A DNA stretch of 64,000 nucleotides from Sulfuriflexus sp. (GTDB lineage: Bacteria; Pseudomonadota; Gammaproteobacteria; AKS1), in NCBI GenBank assembly GCA_023134145.1, contig JAGLUW010000006.1, forward strand, positions 62,001 to 126,000, in the 5' to 3' direction. The notes beneath the pieces are model-generated. The model saw only the letters and a program-made list of their open reading frames with translations. It had not been told where the DNA came from and made no database searches. Shown here piece by piece: positions 9,182-18,343 of this stretch. The stretch's first letter is position 1; each line of letters begins with the position of its first letter. The translations under genes were made by a program, and so were the position numbers.

Positions 9182-9811
9182 TTAACTCTCGGGCAGGCCG
9201 CCACTCCAGTTACAGGTAGTTCGCACTTGCTTGTTCGATAGTGGTAACCATTCAACTGTACAGTCAGGCAAGGTTAGAATCGCACAGCTATGATTAAACA
9301 GCGTACTGCCCGGGTTGATCACCAGCGTGTTACCCAAGCGCTCGCAAAACACCTCGTGGGTATGACCAACAATAAGGATGTCGTACTCGAAGCATCCAAG
9401 CTCACCCGCCCAGGCCAGTTGCTCCGCGGGAATGCACTTGCCCTGCTGGTCTAATAAATGAATCCCATCCATTATTGAATCAGGTGGGCTGGCGTGCACC
9501 ATGTAAACCGACACGCCTTCGATGTTTAGCTGCCTTGAAGTGGGCAGGCTTTGAAAATAATCCGCCGCCTCGTCGTTTGTTTCATCATCAGCATGATCTT
9601 CAAGATACCACTGCTCATGATTACCGAGGATAGACTGACAATCATATTGTCGTAAAAAATCCACTGTTGGCGCCAGCTCCGATCCATAACCGGCGATATC
9701 CCCTAGGCAGAGCACCTGCTCGATACCCTGCTGCTCGAACAACGACAAGGCCTCCGCTACCGGCGCAGGTGTTGCATGTACATCACTGATTAAACCAATT
9801 CGGGTTGTCAT
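9182..9811 (-). CDS. metallophosphoesterase (YfcE/MJ0936-type)
   Basis: A 209-residue calcineurin-like phosphoesterase. All metal-binding blocks are present: GLISDVHA (DxH), LCLGDIAGYG (GD), LGNHEQW (GNHE), MVHASPP (H) and IVGHTHEVF (GHTH). The order and length match cytosolic YfcE-like phosphodiesterases of broad specificity. It is transcribed convergently with the 8814-9161 gene, with 20 bases between them. No partner gene indicates a specific substrate. Confidence 0.88.
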   Translation of the reverse strand: MTTRIGLISDVHATPAPVAEALSLFEQQGIEQVLCLGDIAGYGSELAPTVDFLRQYDCQSILGNHEQWYLEDHADDETNDEAADYFQSLPTSRQLNIEGVSVYMVHASPPDSIMDGIHLLDQQGKCIPAEQLAWAGELGCFEYDILIVGHTHEVFCERLGNTLVINPGSTLFNHSCAILTLPDCTVEWLPLSNKQVRTTCNWSGGLPES

Positions 9812-9837
9812 GGTTACTAATATAACCCCAGATCAGT

Positions 9838-9864
9838 ATTAGAGAAAACTGTGCTCTTACCCCA
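9838..9864. repeat. dispersed repeat, copy A (half element)
   Basis: This 27-base stretch is 23/27 identical to 10334-10360: both read ATTAGA, a short variable part, then AACTGTGCTCT and an A-rich/C-rich tail. It lies just upstream of the phosphoesterase gene. The left arm seen in copy B is degenerate here. The pattern resembles a decayed REP-like intergenic element. Confidence 0.5.
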
Positions 9865-10031
9865 TTATGCGTGATTCCTTTTATTATATGGCCTCTAGTT
9901 AATAGCCGAGCGAGAAAGGTATTAAGGAATAAAGAACACCACTCCCTTGTATTTTGATCTAACTCAATGAAAATGAGACGTTACATCGATATTCTATATT
10001 TATTGGTAAAACTATTAACGAGGTATGTGAA

Positions 10032-10274
10032 ATGTTTGGTGAACATCATCATCTGGCAACAGAGTTTCCAGAGCACAAAGATCGTATACATGAACTTAAG
10101 ATTGGCAATAACGCCCATTTCAACAAGCTTTATGGTGAGTACAATAATATCGACAACAACATCTATCGTATAGAAGAAGGTATAGAAAATACGGATGATG
10201 CGTACCTTGAAACACTTAAGAAAAAACGTCTTTCTCTAAAGGATCAGCTTCTTTCAATTATAAAGCAGGCTTGA
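10032..10274 (+). CDS. DUF465 (YdcH-like) small protein
   Basis: An 80-residue, wholly alpha-helical protein fitting the DUF465 family: N-terminal EHHHLATEFPEHKDRIHELK, then a LYGEYNNIDNNIYRIEEG segment and a C-terminal LKKKRLSLKDQLLSII coiled coil. The start follows an ACGAGG site. Members are widespread small proteins of unknown function. The 220 bases upstream (9812-10031) contain repeat copy A and no other gene that I can support. Confidence 0.82.
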   Translation: MFGEHHHLATEFPEHKDRIHELKIGNNAHFNKLYGEYNNIDNNIYRIEEGIENTDDAYLETLKKKRLSLKDQLLSIIKQA

Positions 10275-10320
10275 ATAATCGCGGACAGGCCGCATTTTTC
10301 TCCCCCTCCATAATCCAGCA

Positions 10321-10360
10321 GTCAGAGCACAACATTAGAAACAACTGTGCTCTGACCTCA
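10321..10360. repeat. dispersed repeat, copy B (full inverted repeat)
   Basis: GTCAGAGCACA at 10321-10331 pairs perfectly with TGTGCTCTGAC at 10346-10356 across a 14-base loop. The right half matches copy A at 9838-9864. It could serve as a terminator for the DUF465 gene, but the following sequence is only moderately T-rich. Confidence 0.6.
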
Positions 10361-10432
10361 CTTATTATTATTTATTTCTTCCAATCTTGTATATTCTAGT
10401 GCTAAATAAAATAAAAAATACCGGGCCACCGT

Positions 10433-11659
10433 ATGAACAGGGATCACCGTACGCCACCACAAGGTGTTGAGAAAACCGGCCAGCGCAAACGCAACCGAAT
10501 CTATACCTTAATAGTGGTGTTAAGCCTTGCCATCACCTTCTGGCAATTTCTCGACCGCATTAACCTGCTACAAAACGGATCGCTTGAAACAGCGACCATC
10601 GTAAAATGTGACAGCAAATGGCTCACCAGCACCTCTGACAATGGTCGAAAAACATCAAACACCGTGCATACCCCAGTTGCTATCACTAAAGACGGCACAA
10701 GGGTGCGCGGCAGCCTATGGTGGCCATCAAGTAAATTATGCATGCGTACAATGAACCGTGAAGTGACGGTTGTCTTGCACCCGTCAGACAGGGCACAACA
10801 CCATATTGTCGATTTCTTTCAGTTCTGGCTATTCCCTGCACTGGCTCTTTACTTCAGCCTGTTACTGCTAGCTAACCGTAACGGCCCAAGTATTGGTAAA
10901 AACATGCTGCTGACTTTTGCTTTCATCGGCATTGTTCTTACCAACTTCGTTATTGAGCTGGGCACAAAACCTGAAATACTTTACGGCAGCGGCAAAACCG
11001 ATCTATCAGCAAAAGCATTGGATCGCTGTATCTCGGCAAGAGTTGTCGAGGCTGGCCTTAGCTCGCGACAAGCAATCACATATCTTATTTGCCAAAATGC
11101 CAACATCAGCGATCTTTCCTCCATTGCAGATCTCGTGAACCTTGAGAAACTCTACCTACAGGGCAATGCACTGTCTTCACTCACCAGCCTGCCAACATTA
11201 CCCAAACTAAAAAATATCTCCGTAGCCAATGCCAAACTAACTTCTCTGGAAGGTATCGAAAATGCCCCCATGCTCGAAGAACTGCAGGCCAATAAGAATC
11301 AGATCAAAAACCTGCGCGGTGTCGAAACCCTCACCAATCTAAAAGTGGTTGGTATGATGATGAACCAAATAACCCGTCTTGATGAATTCACACAACTCAG
11401 TCAGCTTGAAGAAATCGTTCTTAACTATAACGGCATCCAGAATATCAACCCGCTTGCCAACAAACCAAAACTCACGCACCTGCAAATTTACAGCAACAAC
11501 GTCAGTGACATCACACCGTTATATGGCAACACCGCCATGAAGATCGTCGGTATTCGTGGCAGTGGCAAAGTACCTTGTGAGCAGATCCATGAAATACGCA
11601 AACGCCTAGCCAGTGATGCCAAGATCTGGGGACAGAAAGACTGTGGTGACCCGCGTTAA
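10433..11659 (+). CDS. membrane-anchored leucine-rich repeat protein
   Basis: The 408-residue protein has a first hydrophobic helix near residues 24-40, a DUF3592-like extracytoplasmic stretch with two Cys (about 59 and 103), two more helices near 125-145 and 157-175, and then about seven leucine-rich repeats of internalin/SDS22 type between residues 215 and 385. Typical repeat phrases are LEKLYLQGNALSSL, LEELQANKNQIKNL and LTHLQIYSNNVSDI. It ends with a Cys-containing cap (PCEQIHEIRKR). LRR domains bind proteins; no partner is evident. The gene stands alone with an ATG at 10433 and no strong ribosome site. Confidence 0.75.
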   Translation: MNRDHRTPPQGVEKTGQRKRNRIYTLIVVLSLAITFWQFLDRINLLQNGSLETATIVKCDSKWLTSTSDNGRKTSNTVHTPVAITKDGTRVRGSLWWPSSKLCMRTMNREVTVVLHPSDRAQHHIVDFFQFWLFPALALYFSLLLLANRNGPSIGKNMLLTFAFIGIVLTNFVIELGTKPEILYGSGKTDLSAKALDRCISARVVEAGLSSRQAITYLICQNANISDLSSIADLVNLEKLYLQGNALSSLTSLPTLPKLKNISVANAKLTSLEGIENAPMLEELQANKNQIKNLRGVETLTNLKVVGMMMNQITRLDEFTQLSQLEEIVLNYNGIQNINPLANKPKLTHLQIYSNNVSDITPLYGNTAMKIVGIRGSGKVPCEQIHEIRKRLASDAKIWGQKDCGDPR

Positions 11660-11702
11660 TTACGTTGGTGCTTATAGGAAAATCAAATATGAAGAATTTC
11701 AA

Positions 11703-11716
11703 GTGTACTGACCCCT
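11703..11716. repeat. possible remnant of the dispersed repeat (copy C)
   Basis: GTGTACTGACCCC resembles the right arm of the repeat seen at 10346-10356 and 13706-13718, but no left arm is found. It is listed as a low-confidence remnant in the 225-base gap between the LRR gene and the next gene. Confidence 0.25.
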
Positions 11717-11793
11717 TTTACTAACCTTTTATTCCCCCTATATATATCAGTTGCTTAGAGTGCTATTAGACAGAAATCTTATTTTAACTCCAC

Positions 11794-11851
11794 TCAAAGG
11801 TTACCAATAAAATCTTAAGTGTTTACAATAAAACTTTAAATGTTTACAATA
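11794..11851 (+). promoter_or_regulatory. three 21-bp-spaced direct repeats that build the promoter of the downstream regulator
   Basis: TTAAGTGTTTACAATA (11815-11830) and TTAAATGTTTACAATA (11836-11851) differ at one base and are exactly 21 bp apart, two helical turns. A degenerate third copy containing TTACCAATA ends at 11809, again 21 bp earlier. TTTACA at 11822-11827 (in the middle copy) and TACAAT at 11845-11850 (in the last copy) are spaced by 17 bases and make a good sigma70 promoter 34 bases before the ATG at 11885. Repeats overlapping the promoter suggest autoregulation by the winged-helix protein encoded next. Confidence 0.65.
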
Positions 11852-11884
11852 GCTCATCATAAGTTATCAAAATAGGCTTTTGTC

Positions 11885-12937
11885 ATGAGCAAAGGTGCAA
11901 CAAAAAAAGGCAATATAATAAGACGGTACATGCTGGAGCATATACCTCCGTTCCCATTTAGCGTGGTTACAGAGACTTGTGAGCACTTTGGTATTACTCG
12001 CCAAGCAGCATCTCGCTATATGCGTAAGTTGATTGCTGAAGGCAAAGTACTCGCCTCTGGTAACACCCGTAATAGACGCTACACATTAAAGAAGACCCCC
12101 ATCAATCGATGGGAGTTTGAGCTGGACGGATTGAGTGAAGATAAAGTATGGCGCGAAAATATAGAGCCCCTCACCCGAAACTACCCTCAAAACGTCCGCG
12201 ACATCTGGGAGTACGGTTTTACCGAAATGGTCAATAATGCTATTGACCATTCAGAAGGAACCAAGGTCACAATCGATGTATATGAAACCCCTATCTCTCT
12301 TGATATATACATCATTGACAACGGTGTTGGAATTTTCAAAAAGATTAAGGAGTCGTGCGACTTAGATGATGAACGACATGCTGTACTGGAATTAGCTAAG
12401 GGCAAGTTTACCACCGACCCAGATAATCATTCTGGCGAAGGGATTTTCTTTACATCTAGGTGTTTTGATTGTTTCGATATTCACTCAGGAAACGTATTTT
12501 TTGATCATGATGAAAGAATAAATGATGAACACTGGGTTATGGAAAGAGAAAACGTAATGCCAGGAACAGTAGTATCTTTAGAACTATCAACTAATTCAAC
12601 TAATGATATTGAAGCTATATTTTCAAAATATGCGACAGCAAAAGATGATCACGACTTCAATAAAACAGTAGTTCCTGTCAGCTTATTAAGGCACGGTAAG
12701 GAAAATCTTGTCTCACGATCTCAGGCAAAAAGATTAATGAAACGAGTAGACCGATTTAAAACCGTAATACTTAATTTCAAAGATGTCCCTACAGTTGGCC
12801 AAGCCTTTGCAGATGAAGTTTTTAGAGTATTTGCTATAAAACATCCAGAGGTAAAAGTTGTTCCCTCTGGTGCCAATCCGAGTGTTATGAAAATGATTCG
12901 CCGAGCTAAAGCTGCATTAAAAGAAATGCAAGAGTGA
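11885..12937 (+). CDS. winged-helix / GHKL-ATPase / STAS-like (DUF4325) fusion regulator
   Basis: The 350-residue soluble protein has three parts. Residues 1-68 form a winged helix-turn-helix with the recognition region FGITRQAASRYMRKLIAEG. Residues about 95-235 form a GHKL-type ATPase with N-box FTEMVNNAIDHSEG, G1 box IDNGVGIF and a G2-like HSGEGIFFTSR. Residues about 265-330 match the STAS-like DUF4325 domain (VSRSQAKRLM, VILNFKDVPTVGQAFADEVF). There is no phospho-accepting His. The layout is like an anti-sigma kinase and its anti-anti-sigma partner joined to a DNA-binding domain. No operon partner is present, and the 5' repeats suggest it binds its own promoter. Function is unknown. Confidence 0.8.
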   Translation: MSKGATKKGNIIRRYMLEHIPPFPFSVVTETCEHFGITRQAASRYMRKLIAEGKVLASGNTRNRRYTLKKTPINRWEFELDGLSEDKVWRENIEPLTRNYPQNVRDIWEYGFTEMVNNAIDHSEGTKVTIDVYETPISLDIYIIDNGVGIFKKIKESCDLDDERHAVLELAKGKFTTDPDNHSGEGIFFTSRCFDCFDIHSGNVFFDHDERINDEHWVMERENVMPGTVVSLELSTNSTNDIEAIFSKYATAKDDHDFNKTVVPVSLLRHGKENLVSRSQAKRLMKRVDRFKTVILNFKDVPTVGQAFADEVFRVFAIKHPEVKVVPSGANPSVMKMIRRAKAALKEMQE

Positions 12938-13020
12938 ACCATATCAATCAATTATAGAAAATTGCTCAAAGTGACACCGTTTTAATGATGTTTTATTGGA
13001 CAGATTAAAAGTCCGGTGCT

Positions 13021-13587
13021 CTACGTCTTAGGTAAAGTCACACCCTGCTGACCTTGATACTTCCCAGCACGATCCGCATAAGACGTTTCACATTCTTCAT
13101 CAGATTCAAAGAACAAAACTTGTGCAACACCTTCGTTAGCGTAAATCTTTGCTGGCAGCGGCGTGGTGTTTGAAAACTCTAAAGTCACGTGCCCTTCCCA
13201 CTCTGGTTCAAACGGGGTGACGTTCACAATAATGCCGCAACGTGCGTAAGTTGATTTACCTAGGCAGATTGTTAGAACGTTACGCGGGATGCGGAAGTAT
13301 TCAATAGTACGTGCTAGTGCAAATGAGTTTGGTGGAATAACACAAACATCTGACTTCACATCAACGAAACTATCTTCATCAAAGTTCTTCGGATCAACAA
13401 TGGTTGAGTTGATATTGGTGAAGATCTTAAATTCATCTGAGCAGCGGATGTCGTAGCCGTAGCTAGATGTGCCGTAAGAGACGATGCGTTCTTCACCGTT
13501 GTGTTTAACTTGACCGGGTTCGAATGGTTCGATCATGCCGGTGGTTTCGGCCATGTGGCGAATCCATTTATCTGATTTGATGCTCAT
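13021..13587 (-). CDS. dcd: dCTP deaminase
   Basis: Dcd converts dCTP to dUTP for thymidylate synthesis. The 188-residue length is normal. The nucleotide-binding and catalytic blocks are intact: [23 protein letters not shown] (Ser and Arg of the active site), and [20 protein letters not shown] with the catalytic Glu. The C-terminal lid [14 protein letters not shown] is also present. It lies 150 bases downstream of apbC on the same strand, as in other gammaproteobacteria, but a hairpin separates them. A weak GGAC/GTCC hairpin lies just past its stop at about 12999-13015. Confidence 0.96.
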   Translation of the reverse strand: MSIKSDKWIRHMAETTGMIEPFEPGQVKHNGEERIVSYGTSSYGYDIRCSDEFKIFTNINSTIVDPKNFDEDSFVDVKSDVCVIPPNSFALARTIEYFRIPRNVLTICLGKSTYARCGIIVNVTPFEPEWEGHVTLEFSNTTPLPAKIYANEGVAQVLFFESDEECETSYADRAGKYQGQQGVTLPKT

Positions 13588-13683
13588 TGGATATGTGTCT
13601 GCCCAAGATAGAGTAATTAAAGTCGTTTTTGTTGGCAGTATTAGACCCTAATAGCCCAGCTTTGGCAAAGAGAATGCAAAAAA

Positions 13684-13718
13684 ATGGGGTCAGAGTATGA
13701 AAAGAACTCTGACCCCAT
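13684..13718 (-). terminator. strong hairpin after apbC; also a copy of the GGGGTCAGAGT repeat
   Basis: ATGGGGTCAGAGT at 13684-13696 pairs perfectly with ACTCTGACCCCAT at 13706-13718 across a 9-base loop. A-runs on the left (AAAAAAA) and T-runs on the right give T-rich tails on both strands. It sits between apbC and dcd and resembles a rho-independent terminator. The arms are related to the inverted repeat at 10321-10356, so it may be a mobile repeat recruited as a terminator. Confidence 0.7.
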
Positions 13719-13737
13719 ATTTTTTACCTAAACTGTC

Positions 13738-14826
13738 TTACGAAATAACGATATTCGGGAACTTGCTGGCGTATTCCTTAGCTTGTGTAGACAACTTGCC
13801 AGAAACACGGCGGCTGATTTCACGGTAGATCTCAGCAATACGACCTTCCGGGTCTGCGACCACGGTAGGCTTGCCTTCATCTGTATCCTTACGAATCGCG
13901 ATATCCAGCGGTAATGAACCAAGGAAGTCGACAGCATATTGTTCAGACATGTTCATGCCGCCGCCTTGGCCGAAGATGTGTTCTTCATGGCCACATTCGC
14001 TACAAATATGGATACTCATGTTTTCAATCACACCTAATACAGGCACTTCTACTTTTTCAAACATTTTCAGTGCTTTACGTGCATCTAACAGGGCAATATC
14101 TTGTGGTGTCGTGACGATCAACGCGCCGCTTACGGGTACGCGCTGAGCCAATGTCAGCTGAATATCACCGGTACCGGGTGGTAAATCGATAATCAGGTAA
14201 TCAAGATCGGTCCACTTAGTGTCGTTAATGAGCTGATTTAAGGCCTGTGTCACCATTGGACCACGCCAAATCATGGGGGTGTCTTCATCAACGAGGAAAC
14301 CAATCGACATCGCTTGGAGACCGTAACTATTAATAGGTTCTAAGGTCTTACCATCGGGTGATTCAGGGCGTTCTTTGTTCACACCCAACATACGCGGTTG
14401 GCTTGGGCCATAAATATCCGCATCAAGAATACCGACTGTGGCGCCTTCAGCAAGCAAAGCCAAAGCAAGGTTTACAGAAGTGGTGGATTTACCCACACCA
14501 CCCTTACCTGATGCCACAGCAATCACATTTTTGATGCCCGGAATCTGCTCAACACCCTTCTGCGCTTTATGAGAGGCAATTTTGCTGCTGACATTAACGG
14601 TTACGCCGCTAACACCATCAACTGCGCCGACTAATTCACTCAAGGTCGCACTTAAAGTATCGAAATAACCCTTAGCTGGAAAACCCAGTACGACATCAAT
14701 GCTCACTGCACCGCCGTCGATCTTAATGTCTTTGATTGCCTTCGCTGATACCAGATCCTTATCAAGATAAGGGTCGTTGTATTCTTTCAGCTTCGCTTCA
14801 ACGCTTTCGCGGCTTACCTCTGCCAT
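13738..14826 (-). CDS. apbC: iron-sulfur cluster carrier ATPase ApbC/Mrp
   Basis: The 362-residue protein has an N-terminal MIP18-like (DUF59) domain over residues 1-85 and a C-terminal ParA/MinD-like ATPase. The deviant Walker A is SGKGGVGKST (about 106-115), the switch is LIIDLPPGTGD, and the cluster-binding CxxC is CSEC in the NMSIHICSECGHEE segment. ApbC/Mrp transfers Fe-S clusters to apo-proteins. It is divergent from metG across 193 bases, the order known from E. coli. The GAGAGTAG stretch before the ATG provides a weak ribosome site. Confidence 0.95.
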   Translation of the reverse strand: MAEVSRESVEAKLKEYNDPYLDKDLVSAKAIKDIKIDGGAVSIDVVLGFPAKGYFDTLSATLSELVGAVDGVSGVTVNVSSKIASHKAQKGVEQIPGIKNVIAVASGKGGVGKSTTSVNLALALLAEGATVGILDADIYGPSQPRMLGVNKERPESPDGKTLEPINSYGLQAMSIGFLVDEDTPMIWRGPMVTQALNQLINDTKWTDLDYLIIDLPPGTGDIQLTLAQRVPVSGALIVTTPQDIALLDARKALKMFEKVEVPVLGVIENMSIHICSECGHEEHIFGQGGGMNMSEQYAVDFLGSLPLDIAIRKDTDEGKPTVVADPEGRIAEIYREISRRVSGKLSTQAKEYASKFPNIVIS

Positions 14827-15019
14827 TTCTCTACTCTCCTACAAATTCACTTCAACACACCAATGTCTGATACCTTTAATATCATTAACACTAGCGACTT
14901 AATTCGGTTAATATATTAGGATAACATGATATGCGTATTCCAGACAATTACAGTCAGCTATTCTTGACTGTTTTAACCGGGAATTCGTAGGGACATTAAC
15001 CATAACTAATAAGAATCAT

Positions 15020-17107
15020 ATGTCGACAGATACAGATCAACAAAGAACCATTCTCGTCACCAGTGCCCTGCCGTATGCCAATGGTAGCCTGCATATTGGC
15101 CATATGGTCGAATATATCCAGACTGATATTTGGGTGCGTTTCCAGCGCATGCAAGGCCATGATTGTTACTACGTTTGTGCGGATGATACCCACGGCACTG
15201 CCATTATGTTGCGCGCCGAAGCAGAGGGAATAACCCCGGAACAACTAATTGAACGCATTCGTGGCGAACGATTGGCTGATTTTGCTGGTTTTAACGTCGA
15301 ATTTGATAACTACCATTCAACCCATTCAGATGAAAACCGCGAACTGGCGACCGGCATGTATCTGGCTCTCAAGGATGCCGGAAAGATCACCACCCGCACT
15401 ATTGAGCAATTCTTTGATCCTGAAAAAGGCATCTTCCTCGCTGACCGTTTCATCAAAGGCGAGTGTCCAAAATGTCATACCAAGGATCAATATGGCGATG
15501 CCTGTGAGTCTTGCGGTACAACTTATTCGCCAACCGAACTGATCAATCCGTTCTCAGCCATCTCGGGTGCGACACCGGTGATGAAAGAATCGGAACATTA
15601 CTTCTTTAAACTCAGTGAGTGTGAAGATTTTCTTAATCAGTGGATGGCCGGTGATTTAAATCAACATGGTCACGAATCATTGCCGATTGAATCACGCAAC
15701 AAACTACAGGAATGGTTTGAAGCCGGATTAATGGATTGGGATATCTCCCGTGATGCGCCTTATTTCGGTTTTGAAATACCCGATGCGCCAGGTAAATACT
15801 TTTATGTTTGGCTAGATGCGCCTGTTGGTTATATGTCGAGTTTCAAAAACCTTTGTGATCGTACCGAAGGTCTTAACTTTGATGATTTCTGGGCACCCGA
15901 TAGTAAAGCCGAGTTGTACCACTTTATTGGTAAAGATATTCTCAACTTCCATGCTCTGTTCTGGCCTGCAACATTGCACTACGCTGGCTACCGCACACCG
16001 GATCAAATTTGTGTGCACGGTTTCTTAACCGTGAACAGTGAGAAAATGTCTAAGTCACGTGGCACGTTCATTACTGCCAGCAGTTATTTAGAACATTTAA
16101 ACCCTGAATACCTGCGTTATTATTTTGCCGCTAAACTGAATGACAAGATCGAAGATATCGATCTTAACCTTGAAGATTATGTAGCACGCGTAAACAGTAA
16201 TGTTGTTGGTAAGTTCGTTAATATTGCTAGCCGTACTGCTGGTTTTATTGCCAAACGATTTGATGGCAAGCTTGCAGCAAGCATGGACGACACTGGCCTT
16301 GCACTGAATAATAAAATTCAAGCCGCGAGTGATGAGATTGCCACCTTATATAATGATCGGAAATTCAGTGAAGCCGTGCGTGCCATTATGGATCTGGCCG
16401 ATGAAGTAAACGAATACATTGCCGCGCTCGAGCCATGGAAGATGGTTAAAGATGAAGCAACACTGGCTGATGCCCATTTGGTTTGTACCAGCAGCCTCAA
16501 TGCATTTCGTTTGTTAACAGTTTATCTCAAACCGATTTTACCGGTGATGGCCGAAAAGATTGAAGGCTTGTTTAATATTGAGCCACTGCAATGGAGCGAT
16601 AGCCAAATATTGCTAACCGACCAGCCCATGAACAAATTTAAACATCTCGCCCAACGTATCGAGATGACACAGGTAGATGCGATGGTTGATGCGAATAAAG
16701 ACAGCCTTGTTAATAAGGGCGAGACACACTCACAGGTTCGTCATGCAGAGAAGCAACAGCATGAACATCCGGCAATTGCCGAGACGATCTCTATTGATGA
16801 CTTCGCCAAGATAGACTTGCGTGTCGCGAAAATCATCAATGCCGAACATGTTGAAGGTGCTGATAAACTATTACAACTAACACTCGATATCGGCAAGGAA
16901 CAACGCAACGTATTTGCTGGTATTAAATCGGCCTACGCGCCAGAAGATTTGATTGGCAAGCATACAGTGATGGTTGCCAACCTTGCGCCACGCAAGATGC
17001 GCTTTGGTGTCTCCGAAGGCATGGTGCTGGCAGCAGGACCGGGTGGTAAGGACTTATTCATCCTCGAGCCACATGAGGGTGCCAAGCCGGGCATGAAGAT
17101 TAAGTAA
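15020..17107 (+). CDS. metG: methionyl-tRNA synthetase
   Basis: A 695-residue class I aminoacyl-tRNA synthetase. It shows HIGH in [10 protein letters not shown] near residue 22, the zinc-binding connective peptide with CPKC and CESC, the KMSKS loop at K342-S346, an anticodon-binding helical domain and a C-terminal tRNA-binding OB fold ([14 protein letters not shown] to the end) that makes the protein dimeric. This matches the long E. coli-type enzyme. The gap to apbC (14827-15019) holds the divergent promoters; no tRNA or small RNA gene was recognised there. Confidence 0.97.
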   Translation: MSTDTDQQRTILVTSALPYANGSLHIGHMVEYIQTDIWVRFQRMQGHDCYYVCADDTHGTAIMLRAEAEGITPEQLIERIRGERLADFAGFNVEFDNYHSTHSDENRELATGMYLALKDAGKITTRTIEQFFDPEKGIFLADRFIKGECPKCHTKDQYGDACESCGTTYSPTELINPFSAISGATPVMKESEHYFFKLSECEDFLNQWMAGDLNQHGHESLPIESRNKLQEWFEAGLMDWDISRDAPYFGFEIPDAPGKYFYVWLDAPVGYMSSFKNLCDRTEGLNFDDFWAPDSKAELYHFIGKDILNFHALFWPATLHYAGYRTPDQICVHGFLTVNSEKMSKSRGTFITASSYLEHLNPEYLRYYFAAKLNDKIEDIDLNLEDYVARVNSNVVGKFVNIASRTAGFIAKRFDGKLAASMDDTGLALNNKIQAASDEIATLYNDRKFSEAVRAIMDLADEVNEYIAALEPWKMVKDEATLADAHLVCTSSLNAFRLLTVYLKPILPVMAEKIEGLFNIEPLQWSDSQILLTDQPMNKFKHLAQRIEMTQVDAMVDANKDSLVNKGETHSQVRHAEKQQHEHPAIAETISIDDFAKIDLRVAKIINAEHVEGADKLLQLTLDIGKEQRNVFAGIKSAYAPEDLIGKHTVMVANLAPRKMRFGVSEGMVLAAGPGGKDLFILEPHEGAKPGMKIK

Positions 17108-17184
17108 TTTTTTATCACCAAGACTTCTAAATCTCGGCGATTAATTACTTTTAATAATAAATAAGTTAGTCTGGAAAACACGTT

Positions 17185-17766
17185 ATGACTGAATTTCTAT
17201 TGATATTAGTCAGCACCGTACTCGTGAACAATTTTGTTCTCGTGCAGTTCCTTGGTCTGTGTCCGTTCATGAGCGCATCGCGCAAGGTTGAAACTGCCAC
17301 CGGCATGGCACTCGCAACGACCTTCGTGCTCACTTTATCTTCAGTTAGTAGTTATTTAGTTTATAAATTTATTCTCTTACCGCTGAACCTTGAGTACCTA
17401 CAACTAATCGCCTTTATACTTGTTATTGCCGCCGTTGTGCAATTCACTGAAATGATCGTGCACAAGACCAGCCCTTTGCTTTATCAAGTTTTAGGAATCT
17501 TCTTACCCCTGATCACAACTAACTGTGCCGTACTCGGTGTTGCCCTGTTAAATACACAAAAACAACATACCTTTCTTGAGTCGGCATTTTACGGATTCGG
17601 CGCGGCGGTTGGTTTCTCATTAGTCATGATCTTATTCGCCAGCCTGCGCGAACGTATTGCCGTCGCAGATGTTCCTAAACCTTTTAAAGGTGCAGCGATT
17701 TCATTGATTACCGCCGGACTAATGTCGATGGCCTTTATGGGCTTCTCTGGGTTAATTAAGGTTTAA
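17185..17766 (+). CDS. rnfA: Rnf electron transport complex subunit A
   Basis: RnfA is a six-helix inner-membrane subunit of the Rnf complex, which couples ferredoxin:NAD+ electron transfer to ion movement. The 193-residue protein has the family stretches [35 protein letters not shown] and [14 protein letters not shown]. It opens the six-gene rnfABCDGE operon, with each next gene within 7 bases or overlapping. Its start has only a weak site (CTGGAAAA). Paralogous to RnfE further down. Confidence 0.96.
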   Translation: MTEFLLILVSTVLVNNFVLVQFLGLCPFMSASRKVETATGMALATTFVLTLSSVSSYLVYKFILLPLNLEYLQLIAFILVIAAVVQFTEMIVHKTSPLLYQVLGIFLPLITTNCAVLGVALLNTQKQHTFLESAFYGFGAAVGFSLVMILFASLRERIAVADVPKPFKGAAISLITAGLMSMAFMGFSGLIKV

Positions 17767-17773
17767 ATAATTC

Positions 17774-18343
17774 ATGTTCATCGCCGTCATCACCTTGCTT
17801 ACTATCGCCGTCATTTTCGGTTTAGTGCTTGGCTTTGCTGCGGTTCGCTTTAAAGTTGATTCTGATCCTGTTGTAGACAAAATCGATGCCTTGTTGCCAC
17901 AAACACAATGTGGTCAATGTACTTACCCCGGTTGTCGTCCATATGCCGAAGCGATTGCCAATGGCGAGGCCGAAATTAATCAATGCCCACCCGGTGGTGA
18001 TGCCACGATTGTTGCCTTAGCTGATTTACTCGGTCGCGATATACTGCCGCTCAACCCAGAGAACGGTGAAGTGAAAGAAGAAAAAACCGTTGTCATCATT
18101 GATGAAGAAATTTGCATTGGTTGTACCTTATGTATTCAAGCCTGCCCTGTTGATGCGATTCTTGGTGCAGCAAAACAAATGCACACGATCATTGTAGAAA
18201 ACTGTACGGGGTGTGATTTATGTATTCCGCCTTGCCCTGTTGACTGTATTTATATTATTCCTGAAAAAACATCAGGAAGTAATTGGCAATGGCCTAACCC
18301 CGCAGACGATGCACTTAAATTAAATGCGGAGCATGTCTCATGA
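17774..18343 (+). CDS. rnfB: Rnf electron transport complex subunit B (polyferredoxin)
   Basis: The 189-residue protein has an N-terminal membrane helix (residues 1-25), the RnfB 4Fe-4S domain with Cys in [15 protein letters not shown] and NQCPPGG, and two ferredoxin motifs, [12 protein letters not shown] and [12 protein letters not shown]. It is the cytoplasmic entry point for electrons from ferredoxin. The stop overlaps the rnfC start by 4 bases (ATGA), so translation is coupled. Confidence 0.96.
   Translation: MFIAVITLLTIAVIFGLVLGFAAVRFKVDSDPVVDKIDALLPQTQCGQCTYPGCRPYAEAIANGEAEINQCPPGGDATIVALADLLGRDILPLNPENGEVKEEKTVVIIDEEICIGCTLCIQACPVDAILGAAKQMHTIIVENCTGCDLCIPPCPVDCIYIIPEKTSGSNWQWPNPADDALKLNAEHVS

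Noticed and set aside
9967-10173. 68-codon frame overlapping the start of the DUF465 gene
   Set aside because: The DUF465 frame at 10032 has a ribosome site and a family match; the other frame has neither.
14827-15019. Possible tRNA or small RNA gene in the apbC-metG gap
   Set aside because: No cloverleaf or strong hairpin could be found; the stretch looks like two divergent promoters.
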